Assembly (NCBI GenBank): GCA_905203045.1 | Contig: CAJKUH010000013.1 | Coordinates: 1-51,095 of the forward strand | Direction of reading: 5' to 3' | Length of the DNA stretch: 51,095 nucleotides | From: an uncultured Eggerthella sp. | GTDB lineage: Bacteria > Actinomycetota > Coriobacteriia > Coriobacteriales > Eggerthellaceae | Shown here: positions 1-8,409 of the stretch, piece after piece | Position numbering within the stretch: the first letter of the stretch is position 1 | Layout of the letters: the number at the start of each line of letters is the position of its first letter | The notes under the pieces: model-generated | The model's database searches: none | Seen by the model: the letters and a program-made list of their open reading frames with translations, nothing else | Told to the model about the DNA's origin: nothing | Program-made: the position numbers and the translations under genes

Positions 1-904
1 ATCTAAAGGGAACGTTCATGATGGAGCGATCTTCCTTGCGCGCCGTGGCAGTGTAGAAATCGGTTGAGTCAAGATAGTCATACAGAAGCGCCGCTTTTTC
101 CTCGTTGCGCTTCTTCATGGCGTCAAGACCGCCTTGAGCCTTGAGCCACTTGAACACTTTGCCGCAGATGTAGATGCCATAGCACGGCGGCGTGTTCGAC
201 ATGCTGCCCGCATCAACCTGCGTCTTGTAGCGCAAGATGGAAGGCGTGTTAGGTAGCCACTCGTCTTTGACCAGGTCTTCGCGAATGATGACGATAACCA
301 CGCCGGCAGGGCCGATGTTCTTCTGAACGCCACCGTACACCACGCCATACTTCGACACGTCGATGGGCTCGGAAAGGAAGCACGAGGAAACATCGCTTAC
401 CAGCGGGATGTCACCGGTTTCGGGAAGCTTATGGTAATGCGTGCCGTAGATGGTTTCGTTCTCGCAAATGTAGACGTAGTCGGCGTCCTCGCGGAACTCG
501 AGCTCGTCGACATCGGGAATGTAGGAGAAGTTCCCGTCTTCGCTCGAGGCAACGCAGCGCGCATCGCCGAAGAGCTGCGCTTCCTTGTAGGCCTTCTTCG
601 ACCACGAACCGGAAACGATGTAGTCGGCCTTCCCGTGAAGCATCAGGTTCATTGGGATTGCAGCGAACTGCTGCGTGGCGCCGCCCTGCAGGAACAGCAC
701 CTTGTAGTTGTCAGGGATGCTCATAAGGTCGCGCAGATCGGCCTCGGCGGTTTCAATGATGCCCTTGAAAGCAGCTGAGCGATGACTCATCTCCATGACA
801 GACATGCCCGTGCCCTGATAATCGAGCATTTCCGCAGCGGCTTCACGCAGCACTTCCTCAGGAAGCACCGCCGGACCCGCAGAAAAGTTGTACACCCTTC
901 CCAT
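1..904 (-). CDS. serC: Phosphoserine aminotransferase, 3'-truncated by the window edge
   Basis: PLP-dependent transaminase of serine synthesis, interconverting 3-phosphohydroxypyruvate and phosphoserine with glutamate. The reading frame begins ATG at 904 (MGRVYNFSAGPAVLP, the classic SerC N-terminus), preceded by an AAAGGA ribosome site 8 nt upstream, and stays open for 301 codons to the left edge. GGATQQF lies near residue 74 and the PLP lysine is K195 in GGVQKNIGPAG. SerC is usually about 360 residues, so roughly the last 60 lie outside the window. It is separated from ilvC by about 200 nt holding its own promoter, so it is probably a separate unit. Confidence 0.95.
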   Translation of the reverse strand, partial: MGRVYNFSAGPAVLPEEVLREAAAEMLDYQGTGMSVMEMSHRSAAFKGIIETAEADLRDLMSIPDNYKVLFLQGGATQQFAAIPMNLMLHGKADYIVSGSWSKKAYKEAQLFGDARCVASSEDGNFSYIPDVDELEFREDADYVYICENETIYGTHYHKLPETGDIPLVSDVSSCFLSEPIDVSKYGVVYGGVQKNIGPAGVVIVIIREDLVKDEWLPNTPSILRYKTQVDAGSMSNTPPCYGIYICGKVFKWLKAQGGLDAMKKRNEEKAALLYDYLDSTDFYTATARKEDRSIMNVPFR

Positions 905-957
905 AGATTTAGTCCTTTCAACTGCCCCGCACCGCAGGGCCACGAATAATTGAAGCC

Positions 958-985
958 ACTTTAGCAGAACAGAGCGAACAAACAA
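958..985 (-). promoter_or_regulatory. Putative serC promoter
   Basis: On the minus strand TTGTTT (980-985) and TAAAGT (958-963) are 16 nt apart, and the -10 carries an upstream TGC that makes it an extended -10. It ends about 50 nt before the serC start codon. Pattern match only. Confidence 0.45.
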
Positions 986-1062
986 CAAGAATCTCGCAGA
1001 CGGCAAAACAAGCCAGAACAAGAAAGCGCCCCTCGAAGAGCGAAGCGAATTCGCCTCCCGGA

Positions 1063-1079
1063 ACGCCCAAAGGGCGTTA
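1063..1079 (-). terminator. Weak hairpin after ilvC
   Basis: AACGCCC-TTT-GGGCGTT forms a 7-bp perfect stem just downstream of the ilvC stop. No run of T follows, so it may only partly terminate; the ilv operon presumably ends here because serC has its own promoter. Confidence 0.4.
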
Positions 1080-1100
1080 ACAAAAGTCCGGGCATGCAGA

Positions 1101-2102
1101 CTATTCTGCGGACTTAACCCAAGAGAACATGCCGCGGATCTTAGCGCCCGTGGTCTCGATCTCGTGGTTGTTGATAGCCTCACGCTGCTCGAGGAGCCAC
1201 TTGTGGTCGTTCTCGCAGTCGGCAACGAATTCCTTTGCGAACTCGCCGTTCTGGATGCGATGGAGGATTTCCTTCATTGCAGCACGGGACTGCTCGTTGA
1301 TGACCTTAGGACCAGCGTAGTACTCGCCGTACTCTGCGGTGTTGGAGATGGAGTAGTTCATGAAGTGAATGCCGGATTCGTACATGAGGTCTACGATCAT
1401 CTTCATCTCGTGGTAGCACTCGAAGTATGCGAGCTCGGGAGGATAGCCTGCCTCGGTCAGGGTCTCGAAGCCAGCCTTTACCAGCTCTACGAGGCCGCCG
1501 CAAAGAACTGCCTGCTCGCCAAAGAGGTCTTCTTCGGTTTCCTCAGCGAAGGTTGCTTTGATGATGCCCGAACGAGCACCGCCAACGCCCCAGCAGTAGG
1601 ACAGAGCGATGTCCCAAGCATTGCCGGTTGCGTCCTGAGCAACACAAGCCAGATCAGGTACACCGGAGCCCTCGGTGAACTGACGACGTACGATGTGGCC
1701 AGGACCCTTAGGTGCGCACATGATAACGTTCACATCTTCAGGAGCCTTGATGTAGCCGTAGTGGATGTTGAAGCCATGAGCGAAAGCAAGGGTGTTGCCA
1801 GGCTTGAGGTGCTTTTCGATGTGCTCCTTGTAAACCTGGGGCTGCTTCTCGTCGGGAACGAGGATCATGATGAGGTCTGCTTCTTCAGCAGCCTGATCCA
1901 TCGTGGTAACCTTCAGGCCGGCTTCTTCAGCGACAGCCCAGTTCTTGGAGCCCTCGCGAAGGCCAACGCGAACGTCAACGCCGGAGTCCTTGAGGTTCAG
2001 TGCGTGAGCATGACCCTGAGAACCGTAGCCGATGATAGCTACCTTCATTCCCTGAATGATCTTCGGATCGACGTCCTCTTCGTAATAGATGGTTACAGCC
2101 AT
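1101..2102 (-). CDS. ilvC: Ketol-acid reductoisomerase (NADP+)
   Basis: Converts acetolactate or acetohydroxybutyrate to the dihydroxy acids by alkyl migration plus NADPH reduction, step two of valine/isoleucine synthesis. It has 333 residues, the length of the short class I form. The Rossmann motif GYGSQGHA is at 25-32, and GLREGS at 47-52 carries the arginine and serine typical of NADPH-preferring enzymes. The C-terminal knotted domain contains ECYHEMK and the SISNTAEYGEY stretch with metal and substrate ligands. It is the last gene of ilvD-ilvB-ilvN-ilvC, 72 nt after ilvN, with no terminator between them, so it should share the T-box control. Confidence 0.97.
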   Translation of the reverse strand: MAVTIYYEEDVDPKIIQGMKVAIIGYGSQGHAHALNLKDSGVDVRVGLREGSKNWAVAEEAGLKVTTMDQAAEEADLIMILVPDEKQPQVYKEHIEKHLKPGNTLAFAHGFNIHYGYIKAPEDVNVIMCAPKGPGHIVRRQFTEGSGVPDLACVAQDATGNAWDIALSYCWGVGGARSGIIKATFAEETEEDLFGEQAVLCGGLVELVKAGFETLTEAGYPPELAYFECYHEMKMIVDLMYESGIHFMNYSISNTAEYGEYYAGPKVINEQSRAAMKEILHRIQNGEFAKEFVADCENDHKWLLEQREAINNHEIETTGAKIRGMFSWVKSAE

Positions 2103-2174
2103 GATTCATCCCTTCTTCTAATAACTGACTGTGTACAAAAAAATATATGGCGAATTGCGCTGTGCGGCGAAGGC

Positions 2175-2672
2175 TTAACTGACCTTCGAGCCGCGGGACA
2201 TTGCAATTATACCCGTGCGGATGATCTCTTTGATGCCGTAGGCACGCAGGAGGTCTTCGATGCCGGCGATCTTCGATGCCGTGCCCGTAACCTCGATAGT
2301 GAGCGACGATTTGCCCACATCAACGATGTTGGCGCGGAACACGTTGGCGATCTCAATGATCTCGCTGCGGCGTTCAGGGTTCGCATGGACCTTGAACAGC
2401 ACCAGCTCACGTTCGATTGCCTCTTCCTGAGTCAGGTCGGTGATCTTGTGAACGCTGATCAGCTTATGCAGCTGCTTGGTGATCTGCTCGTAAGCCACAT
2501 CGTCGGCGATCATGATGATCGTCAGACGGGACATGGTGACGTCTTCGGTAGGGCCAACGGAAAGCGACTCGATGTTGAAACCGCGACGGGAGATCAAACC
2601 GGTAACGCGGGAAAGCACACCGGACTTGTTTTCCACCAGCACCGAAAGGATATGCCTTTGCTGATTGCTCAT
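2175..2672 (-). CDS. ilvN: Acetolactate synthase small (regulatory) subunit
   Basis: Regulatory subunit of acetohydroxyacid synthase; its N-terminal ACT domain binds valine for feedback inhibition. The 165-residue length fits the family. The N-terminus (ISVLVENKSGVLSRV-like, residues about 8-22, then RRGFNIESLSVGPTED) is the ACT signature, and a second ALS_ss_C domain follows. The ATG overlaps the ilvB stop as TAATG, so translation is probably coupled and the two subunits are made together. In some bacteria the symbol ilvH is used for this protein. Confidence 0.95.
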   Translation of the reverse strand: MSNQQRHILSVLVENKSGVLSRVTGLISRRGFNIESLSVGPTEDVTMSRLTIIMIADDVAYEQITKQLHKLISVHKITDLTQEEAIERELVLFKVHANPERRSEIIEIANVFRANIVDVGKSSLTIEVTGTASKIAGIEDLLRAYGIKEIIRTGIIAMSRGSKVS

Positions 2673-4543
2673 TATCGGCCTCCTTCTTTGTTGGCGTTCT
2701 GCGCAGCCGCATTGGCTTCGGCGGCATTGGCGAACGGCAGGTTCTCGAACCCTTCGAGCATGTTCGAGATCGGGCCCACGTTAACCGCACCGATGATATC
2801 GTCGAGCGGAGCACCGGGAGCCACCATCGGGAACACGTTCTCGTCGCGGTCGATGCGCATGTCGAGCAGTGCAGGACCATCGTAGTCGAGCAGCCACTTC
2901 ATGGCATCTTCCAGCTCGGCAGGATCGCTTACGCGCTTGCCGCCCCAGCTGTACGCCTCACACAACTTCACGAAGTCGGGGTTGTCGGGCAGAAGCGTTT
3001 CACTGTAACGCTGGTTGTAGAACAGGCCCTGCCACTGATGAACCATGCCCAGTGCAGAGTTGTTCATGAGCAGCACCTTGACGTTGATGCCCTTCACTGC
3101 CGCCGTGGCCATTTCCTGAACGTTCATCTGGAACGAGCCGTCGCCGGCAATGCAGACAACCTGCTTTTCAGGACACGCCACCTTGGCGCCGATGGCTGCG
3201 GGGAAGCCAAAGCCCATGGTGCCCAAGCCGCCGCTGGAAAGGAACGTGCGCGGCACATCGCGGTCGATATGCTGAGCCGCCCACATCTGATGCTGACCAA
3301 CTTCGGTGGTAACAATGGAATTCTCAGGGTCGAGCAAGCTGGAAAGCAAGTCGAGCGAGCCTTCAGGCGAAATGGTGCCGGACGGCGTCGAGATGCCCGG
3401 GCTGTAGAACGGATGGCAGCTGCGCCATTCCTCGATCTGAGCCAGCCATTCGGCCGTGCAGGGCTCGTAGCCGGTCTGCTCGAGCTGATCGTTGATGCCC
3501 TTCAAAACCACCTTCGCATCGCCGACGATCGGGATCTGCGGAATACGGTTCTTGCCGATTTCGGCAGGGTCGACGTCGATGTGGATGACCTTCGCTTCCG
3601 GTGCGAAATCGGCAAGCTTGCCGGTAACGCGGTCGGAGAAGCGAGCACCTACGGCGATGAGCAGGTCGGCGTTCGTAACGGCAAAGTTAGCGAACTTGGA
3701 TCCGTGCATGCCGACCAAGCCAAGGCTCAGCGGGTTGGAAGCGGGGAACGCGCCCTTGCCCATCAACGTGGAAACAACGGGGATCTGAAGCTTTTCGGCT
3801 ACCGCCAGCAGCTCTTCCTCGGAATGGGAGGCAATGATGCCGCCGCCGATGTAGAGGATGGGGCGCTTGGCTTCCTTCATCATCTCGCATGCCTGGCGGA
3901 TCTGGCGGATGTTGCCCTTCACCGTTGGCTTGTACGAGGGAATAAGCACGTCCTCGGGGTATTCGAACACCATTTCCGAACCGGCAAGGTCGGAAGGAAT
4001 ATCGATCAGAACCGGGCCGGGACGACCGGAGTTGGCGATGTAGAACGCCTCGCGGAACGTCTTGGTCATGTCCTCGCAGCTCTGGAGCAGATAGCTATGC
4101 TTCACGATAGGCATGGTGATGCCCACGATGTCGGATTCCTGGAACGCATCGGTGCCGATAACGCTGCGGGGAACCTGGCCGGTGATGACCACCATGGGAA
4201 CGCTGTCCATGTACGCCGTGGCGATGCCCGTAACCGTGTTGGTGGCGCCAGGGCCCGACGTCACGATAACAACGCCGGTCTTGCCGGTGGCACGCGCATA
4301 GCCGTCAGCCTCATGAGTAGCGCCCTGTTCGTGACGAGCGAGCACATGCTTGATCTTCTTGGAGTCGTACAGGGCATCGTAGATCTTGATGGCCTGACCG
4401 CCCGGATAACCGAATACCGTGTCCACGCCCTCAGCTTCAAGGGAAGCGATGATGGCCTCTGCGCCCAGCATCTTCTTTCCCTGCTTTTCGGTGTGGGGGC
4501 CAAGACCCATCTTGGCTTCGTATTCCTTATCGATCACGCTCAT
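2672..4543 (-). CDS. ilvB: Acetolactate synthase large (catalytic) subunit
   Basis: ThDP- and FAD-dependent enzyme making acetolactate from two pyruvates, or acetohydroxybutyrate from pyruvate and 2-ketobutyrate. The protein has 623 residues. The catalytic glutamate is in RHEQGATHEADGYARATG, near residue 75, the ThDP motif GDGSFQMNVQE lies in the C-terminal third, and NNSALGMVHQWQ follows. It carries a 25-residue N-terminal extension before the first conserved residues (GAEAIIASLE). The start overlaps the ilvD stop as ATGA, and the stop overlaps the ilvN start as TAATG, so it sits in a tightly coupled operon. The C-terminal tail is rich in Ala and Asn. Confidence 0.96.
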   Translation of the reverse strand: MSVIDKEYEAKMGLGPHTEKQGKKMLGAEAIIASLEAEGVDTVFGYPGGQAIKIYDALYDSKKIKHVLARHEQGATHEADGYARATGKTGVVIVTSGPGATNTVTGIATAYMDSVPMVVITGQVPRSVIGTDAFQESDIVGITMPIVKHSYLLQSCEDMTKTFREAFYIANSGRPGPVLIDIPSDLAGSEMVFEYPEDVLIPSYKPTVKGNIRQIRQACEMMKEAKRPILYIGGGIIASHSEEELLAVAEKLQIPVVSTLMGKGAFPASNPLSLGLVGMHGSKFANFAVTNADLLIAVGARFSDRVTGKLADFAPEAKVIHIDVDPAEIGKNRIPQIPIVGDAKVVLKGINDQLEQTGYEPCTAEWLAQIEEWRSCHPFYSPGISTPSGTISPEGSLDLLSSLLDPENSIVTTEVGQHQMWAAQHIDRDVPRTFLSSGGLGTMGFGFPAAIGAKVACPEKQVVCIAGDGSFQMNVQEMATAAVKGINVKVLLMNNSALGMVHQWQGLFYNQRYSETLLPDNPDFVKLCEAYSWGGKRVSDPAELEDAMKWLLDYDGPALLDMRIDRDENVFPMVAPGAPLDDIIGAVNVGPISNMLEGFENLPFANAAEANAAAQNANKEGGR

Positions 4544-6198
4544 CCGAAATACGCCCCCTTGTCAGCGCTGGAAACGAGCTTTGCGTAACGGGCAAGAACG
4601 CCGACCTTGTAGCGAGGCTCGGGCTTTACCCAAGCTGCTCGGCGTGCCTCGAGCTCCTCATCGGAAACCTCGAGCGTCAGCGTGCCCGCATCGATGTCGA
4701 TGTCGATGATGTCGCCTTCGTGCACCAGGGCGATAGGACCGCCTGCTGCAGCTTCAGGGCTTACATGGCCGATAGCAGGGCCCTTGGTTGCGCCGGAGAA
4801 GCGACCGTCGGTGATCAGGGCAACGGACTTGTCCAAGCCCATGCCGCAGATTGCGCTGGTGGGCGTGAGCATCTCGCGCATGCCCGGACCGCCCGCAGGG
4901 CCTTCGTAGCGGATAACCACCACGTCACCAGGGTTGATCTTGCCGCCGAAGATTGCCTCGCAGGCCTCTTCCTCGGATTCGAACACGCGGGCAGGACCAC
5001 GATGCTTGCGCATGTCGTCGGATACCGCCGACTGCTTCACTACGCCACGGTCGGGTGCCAGGTTGCCGTGCATTACGCGCAGGCCGCCGTAGGGGCTGTA
5101 GGCGTTTTCAACGGTGCGGACCACTTCGCCGTCAACCTCGGGGCATTCCTTGATCCAGTCGGCCATGGTGCCGTGGCACGTAAGAGCCTCGCCGTCGAGC
5201 AGACCATGACGGCCGAGCTCGCCGATGATGGCGGAAATGCCACCCACCGCGTTCAGGTCCTCGATGTGCAGAGGGCCTGCCGGTGCGATACGCGTGATGT
5301 TCGGGATCTGCTTGCATACCTCGTCCCAGTCATCCATGGTGATGGGGCAGCCGGCAGCATGGGAAATGGCCGTAAGGTGAAGCATGGTGTTGGTCGAACC
5401 GCCGAAGGCCATGTCAAGCGCCATGCCGTTCCTGATGGAGTGCTCGTTGATGATGTCGAGTGCGGTGATGTTTTCCGCAACCAGCTCCATAACCTTCATG
5501 CCAGCGTGCTTTGCCAGGCGAATGCGCTCGGAGTACACAGCAGGGATGGTGCCGTTGCCGGGAAGGGCGATGCCCAAACCCTCGGAAAGGCAGCAGATGG
5601 AGTTAGCGGTGAACATGCCCGAGCAGCTGCCGCAGGTAGGACATGCGGTGTTCTCGAACCACTTGCACTCCTCTTCGGTCATGGTGCCGGCGGTTACCTG
5701 GCCCACAGCATCGAACAGGGTGTTTAGGTCGGTTTCATTGCCGCACTTGTCGCGACCGGCAAGCATCGGGCCGCCCGATACCAGCACCGTAGGGAGGTTC
5801 ATGCGGCACGCAGCAAGAAGCATGCCGGGAACGATCTTGTCGCAAGAGGGGATCAGGACAACGCCATCGAAGGCATGGCCTTGCACAACGCATTCTACCG
5901 AGTCGGCGATAACCTCACGGCTGGTAAGGGAATAATGCATGCCGTCATGGTTCATGGCGATGCCATCGCAAACACCGATGGTGGTTGCCGCCAGCGGCGT
6001 ACCGCCTGCCATGCGGATGCCGGCCTTTACCGCTTCGGCGATCTTGTCCAAATGGTTATGGCCGGGAATGATGTCGTTTTGAGAAGAGATAACCGCGATG
6101 AGTGGGCGCTCCAGCTCTTCGTCGGTCAGTCCGTCAGCCTTCAGCAGGCTTCGGTGCGGGGCACGCGCGAGACCTTTCTTGATCGCGTCGCTTCGCAT
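4540..6198 (-). CDS. ilvD: Dihydroxy-acid dehydratase
   Basis: Iron-sulfur lyase converting 2,3-dihydroxy acids to 2-keto acids, the third common step of valine and isoleucine synthesis. The 552-residue protein has the expected cluster cysteines in GVCDGIAM (C77), IPSCDKIVPGM (C119) and CGSCSGMFTANS. This pattern resembles the oxygen-sensitive [4Fe-4S] type in anaerobes, inferred from the GVCDGIAM form rather than measured. It is the first gene of the operon. Its start lies about 65 nt after the attenuator T-run, with an AAAGGGG ribosome site. It is unusual, though not unknown, for ilvD to lead and ilvC to end the operon. Confidence 0.96.
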   Translation of the reverse strand: MRSDAIKKGLARAPHRSLLKADGLTDEELERPLIAVISSQNDIIPGHNHLDKIAEAVKAGIRMAGGTPLAATTIGVCDGIAMNHDGMHYSLTSREVIADSVECVVQGHAFDGVVLIPSCDKIVPGMLLAACRMNLPTVLVSGGPMLAGRDKCGNETDLNTLFDAVGQVTAGTMTEEECKWFENTACPTCGSCSGMFTANSICCLSEGLGIALPGNGTIPAVYSERIRLAKHAGMKVMELVAENITALDIINEHSIRNGMALDMAFGGSTNTMLHLTAISHAAGCPITMDDWDEVCKQIPNITRIAPAGPLHIEDLNAVGGISAIIGELGRHGLLDGEALTCHGTMADWIKECPEVDGEVVRTVENAYSPYGGLRVMHGNLAPDRGVVKQSAVSDDMRKHRGPARVFESEEEACEAIFGGKINPGDVVVIRYEGPAGGPGMREMLTPTSAICGMGLDKSVALITDGRFSGATKGPAIGHVSPEAAAGGPIALVHEGDIIDIDIDAGTLTLEVSDEELEARRAAWVKPEPRYKVGVLARYAKLVSSADKGAYFG

Positions 6199-6263
6199 CT
6201 GATCACACCCCTTTCTTTGTTGGGCTCATTGGCTCATGTCAATGGGTTCGAAAACCCAAGCAT

Positions 6264-6295
6264 AAAAAAAATCCTGTGCAGCAGACTGCATCAGG
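6264..6295 (-). terminator. T-box attenuator terminator before ilvD
   Basis: On the minus strand CCTG(A)TGCAG-TCTG-CTGCACAGG forms a 9-bp stem with one bulged A, followed by eight T residues (6264-6271). It is a textbook intrinsic terminator placed between the T-box core and ilvD, so it is the expression switch of the operon. Confidence 0.85.
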
Positions 6296-6520
6296 ACCAC
6301 AAAGAAGGGGGAACCACGTTCCCACGGACCGATTACGGGGCCACCGATTCAGCCTACTGACCAACTACCGAATCGGAGATCGTCCGCTTCGAATAGAAGA
6401 TGTTCAGGCAGAACAGCTCAGAGGTGCCTTTCGGACCGTCCAACCATTGGCTTTCAGCAACCGCCAACTCTCTGTGGGAAGGATTCGTCCCTACTCTTCC
6501 TCGTCTTCGCTTTTCAACGT
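6264..6520 (-). promoter_or_regulatory. T-box riboswitch leader, isoleucine (AUC) specifier
   Basis: The minus-strand leader holds the landmarks of a T-box in order. These are a GGAAGAGTA element (about 6492-6500), an AGAGAG bulge (about 6467-6473) running into GTTGCTGAAAGCC of the stem I distal region, a specifier ATC on the 3' side (6399-6401, in CTGAACATCTTC), a T-box core GGGAACGTGGTTCCC (about 6308-6323) containing TGGT, and a terminator at 6264-6295. AUC is an isoleucine codon, and TGGT would pair with the NCCA end of a tRNA with discriminator A, as in tRNA-Ile. Uncharged tRNA-Ile should favour read-through into ilvDBNC. The core is oddly palindromic; see findings. Confidence 0.88.
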
Positions 6521-6525
6521 TGACC

Positions 6526-6531
6526 ACTATA
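6526..6531 (-). promoter_or_regulatory. Extended -10 promoter of the ilv operon
   Basis: Minus-strand TGC-TATAGT is a good extended -10 element placed just upstream of the first conserved T-box bases, giving a predicted transcript start near 6519. The -35 is poor (TTGTGT at a 19-nt spacing), as is common with extended -10 promoters. Confidence 0.55.
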
Positions 6532-6637
6532 GCACCATCCAAGCGCCGTAACACAACTTTATTTCGATATGCGAAGTTTTTTGCAAAAGCGTCACATTGC
6601 TACGTGAGCGTACCCAAATGGAAAGGCCTGGTACCCG

Positions 6638-6690
6638 AAAAAAAGAAGCCCACCTGGCTTTCATCCCCCGAAAACCAAGTGGGCTTGTTT
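6638..6690 (-). terminator. Strong terminator in the ilv-prmC gap
   Basis: The stem AAGCCCACTTGG / CCAGGTGGGCTT (6646-6657 with 6675-6686) is nearly perfect over 12 bp and is followed on the minus strand by CTTTTTTT. It lies 100 nt upstream of the ilv promoter and about 390 nt after the prmC terminator, so it must end some transcript that starts in that gap. It could also work weakly on the plus strand. Confidence 0.75.
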
Positions 6691-6757
6691 TCCACGCCGA
6701 TGATGTGTCGAAGTGCTCGTCGGCGTTTTTATAACCCCTCCCGCATAATGCGGAAAC

Positions 6758-6853
6758 TCACTCTTCTATGAAATCGCGTTCATGCAAGCACCCTCTAGAA
6801 CTCCCCCAAGCCGAAGGCTTTGACATGAACGCGTTCCAATCGAACAACCCCAT
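6758..6853 (-). CDS. Possible 31-residue small ORF
   Basis: The ATG at 6853 opens a 31-codon frame (MGLFDWNAFMSKPSAW at its N-terminus) ending with TGA at 6758. The start overlaps the stop of the preceding small ORF as TAATG, the same coupling seen between real genes in this window. The frame contains both arms of an inverted repeat (6775-6784 and 6824-6833), so the signal may instead reflect a structured RNA. No family recognised, no domain, no clear membrane segment. A strong terminator follows 70 nt later. Confidence 0.2.
   Translation of the reverse strand: MGLFDWNAFMSKPSAWGSSRGCLHERDFIEE
6775..6833. repeat. 10-bp perfect inverted repeat with inner hairpin
   Basis: CGCGTTCATG (6775-6784) is the exact reverse complement of CATGAACGCG (6824-6833). 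Inside it AAGCC-GAA-GGCTT (6808-6820) forms its own hairpin. A further palindrome, CCGCAT-A-ATGCGG, lies at 6741-6753. Together with the terminator at 6638-6690 this looks like a structured transcript, possibly a small RNA. Confidence 0.45.
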
Positions 6854-6936
6854 TAAAACACGAGTTCATAGGCACGGCAAACATTGGTTTCAAATTGATT
6901 GTTCCCTGTTTGATTTTCACAAACTATGTATTTCAT
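6853..6936 (-). CDS. Possible 27-residue small ORF
   Basis: The ATG at 6936 opens a short frame beginning MKYIVCENQTGNNQFE and ending at 6853. A GAAGGG ribosome-site-like sequence lies 9 nt upstream, inside a small hairpin (CCTTCA-AAAAA-TGAAGG at 6947-6963), which could hide it. The frame stays open upstream to 7044 (63 codons) but lacks a visible ribosome site there. Base composition is more AT-rich than the neighbours. It is not recognised, and coding status is doubtful. Confidence 0.2.
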   Translation of the reverse strand: MKYIVCENQTGNNQFETNVCRAYELVF

Positions 6937-7078
6937 GCAAAACAGCCCTTCAAAAAATGAAGGATTGTGCTCTTCTCGGGCAAATAACGCAGCGTAGGGC
7001 GAGGCAGGATGCTTTGCGCAGGGTGATATTCCCCAAACGGTCAAGGAGCAGGCATCCCCTAAGGCGGTGCCCTGAAAT

Positions 7079-7107
7079 AAAAAACGCCGCCCCCTTGGGG
7101 GGCAGCG
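7079..7107 (-). terminator. Terminator after prmC
   Basis: Minus-strand CGCTGCCCCC-CAA-GGGGGCGGCG forms a 10-bp GC stem with one G-T pair, followed by TTTTTTAT. It begins about 20 nt after the prmC stop. Confidence 0.85.
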
Positions 7108-7125
7108 CTAAAATGCCAATTGCAG

Positions 7126-8061
7126 CTACTGCGGCTTTCGCGCCACCAGCACTCGCGGACGACCCGTCAGGTCGTGCGCAATGCGCACCTGTTCGAAACC
7201 GCACTGCTTGGCGTAATCGCTTGCCTGGCCAAGGTGGCCTTCGAACAACTCGACAGCCAGCACACCACCAGGTTTCAAACATCCTAAGGCATCGGGCACG
7301 AAGCGCCTGAACAGATCGAGCCCGTCGTCCCCGCCGTCAAGGGCAAGGCGCGGGTCCCAATCGCTCACCTCTTTGGGAAGGGTTTCGCATACCGCCGAAG
7401 GAACGTAGGGTGGGTTGGAGATAACCAAATCGAAGCCACCGCGTTCTTCGGGGGCGATGGCGGAAAGAAGATCGCTTGGACGCACCTCGACGCGCTCTTG
7501 CAAGTCCAAGTGGTCGACGTTTTTCTGGGCAAGCTCCAATGCCTCGGGGGCAATGTCGAGCGCAACAACCTTGGCAGCAGGATATTCAGAGGCCACAGAG
7601 CAGGCAATGCACCCCGAACCGGTGCAAAGGTCCACGACCTTCAGTTCGGGCAAGTCGGGCGAAAGGATCTCTTCGCCTTCCTCCCCCGCTGTCACATGAT
7701 CGGCCACGCGTGGCAGCTTCAGCTCGGCGAACGCCTCGCTCACCAGCACCTCGGTTTCAGGACGCGGGATCAAAACGCCCGGCGCCACCAAAACGGTTAT
7801 ATAGCGAAACGGCACTTTACCGCTAATGAGCTGCAGAGGCTCGCCCTTGCCGCGACGCGCCACGAAATCACGCAGCACCGCACGCTCGTCAAGGGAAAGG
7901 GGCCGCTCGAAATTAACGTACAGCTCGATGCGCGTCAGCCCTGTTGCCTCGGCCATCAACCATTCGGCAGAAAGACGAGGGTTCTCATCGCCCTTGCGCT
8001 CCAAGAATCCCACCGTCCAATCAAGCGCCGCCTTGATGGTCCAAATATCGTTGTCAGCCAA
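7126..8061 (-). CDS. prmC: Peptide chain release factor N5-glutamine methyltransferase
   Basis: SAM-dependent enzyme (HemK) that methylates the glutamine of the GGQ motif in release factors. The AdoMet motif VVDLCTGSGCIA and the catalytic, substrate-holding NPPYVPS are both present, after an N-terminal helical domain. I chose TTG at 8061 (LADNDIWTIK) because AGAAAGG sits 6 nt upstream. A longer frame reaches another TTG at 8133 but has no ribosome site there. The protein would be 311 residues, a little longer than usual because of an insert around EEGEEILSP. It lies downstream of prfA, its substrate gene, but a strong terminator lies between them. Confidence 0.93.
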   Translation of the reverse strand: MADNDIWTIKAALDWTVGFLERKGDENPRLSAEWLMAEATGLTRIELYVNFERPLSLDERAVLRDFVARRGKGEPLQLISGKVPFRYITVLVAPGVLIPRPETEVLVSEAFAELKLPRVADHVTAGEEGEEILSPDLPELKVVDLCTGSGCIACSVASEYPAAKVVALDIAPEALELAQKNVDHLDLQERVEVRPSDLLSAIAPEERGGFDLVISNPPYVPSAVCETLPKEVSDWDPRLALDGGDDGLDLFRRFVPDALGCLKPGGVLAVELFEGHLGQASDYAKQCGFEQVRIAHDLTGRPRVLVARKPQ

Positions 8062-8285
8062 AGCAAAGCCTTTCTTCGTCCAATAGAGCCGACCAAACCG
8101 TAAAGTCGAGCTCTTTAATGGCAACACGTCCAATCAACTTTAAAAGAAAGCCACAAGCTGAAATAGCCCTATCAGCAAACGTTGCCATGCTTCAAAGGGA
8201 CAACGCGCTCTGCCAGCATAAAAGTAAAAGTCTGGGCATGCGCTAGTAAATCAGCGAGCAGGGTTCTGACGAGTGCGGGGGAAGT

Positions 8286-8328
8286 GAAAAGCCCAGGGCA
8301 TTGGTCTTTGTGCCATGCCCTGGGCTTT
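8286..8328 (-). terminator. Strong hairpin after prfA
   Basis: AAGCCCAGGGCAT (8289-8301) pairs perfectly with ATGCCCTGGGCTT (8315-8327): 13 bp with a 13-nt loop, followed by TTTTC on the minus strand. It could act in both directions. The remaining part of the gap, 8134-8285, holds no gene I can support; presumably it carries the prmC promoter. Confidence 0.8.
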
Positions 8329-8409
8329 GAGGTTTCCCTGTGCCATCAGAACCTCGCGCAGCGTCATCACGTTTCGTATGGTGTTGCGCTGTTCGTAGAA
8401 CAGCACAAC

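Noticed and set aside
6354..6554. Possible ilv leader peptide (66 codons) on the minus strand
   Set aside because: It is not enriched in Ile, Leu or Val codons at its end and it coincides with T-box structural elements, which explain the region better.
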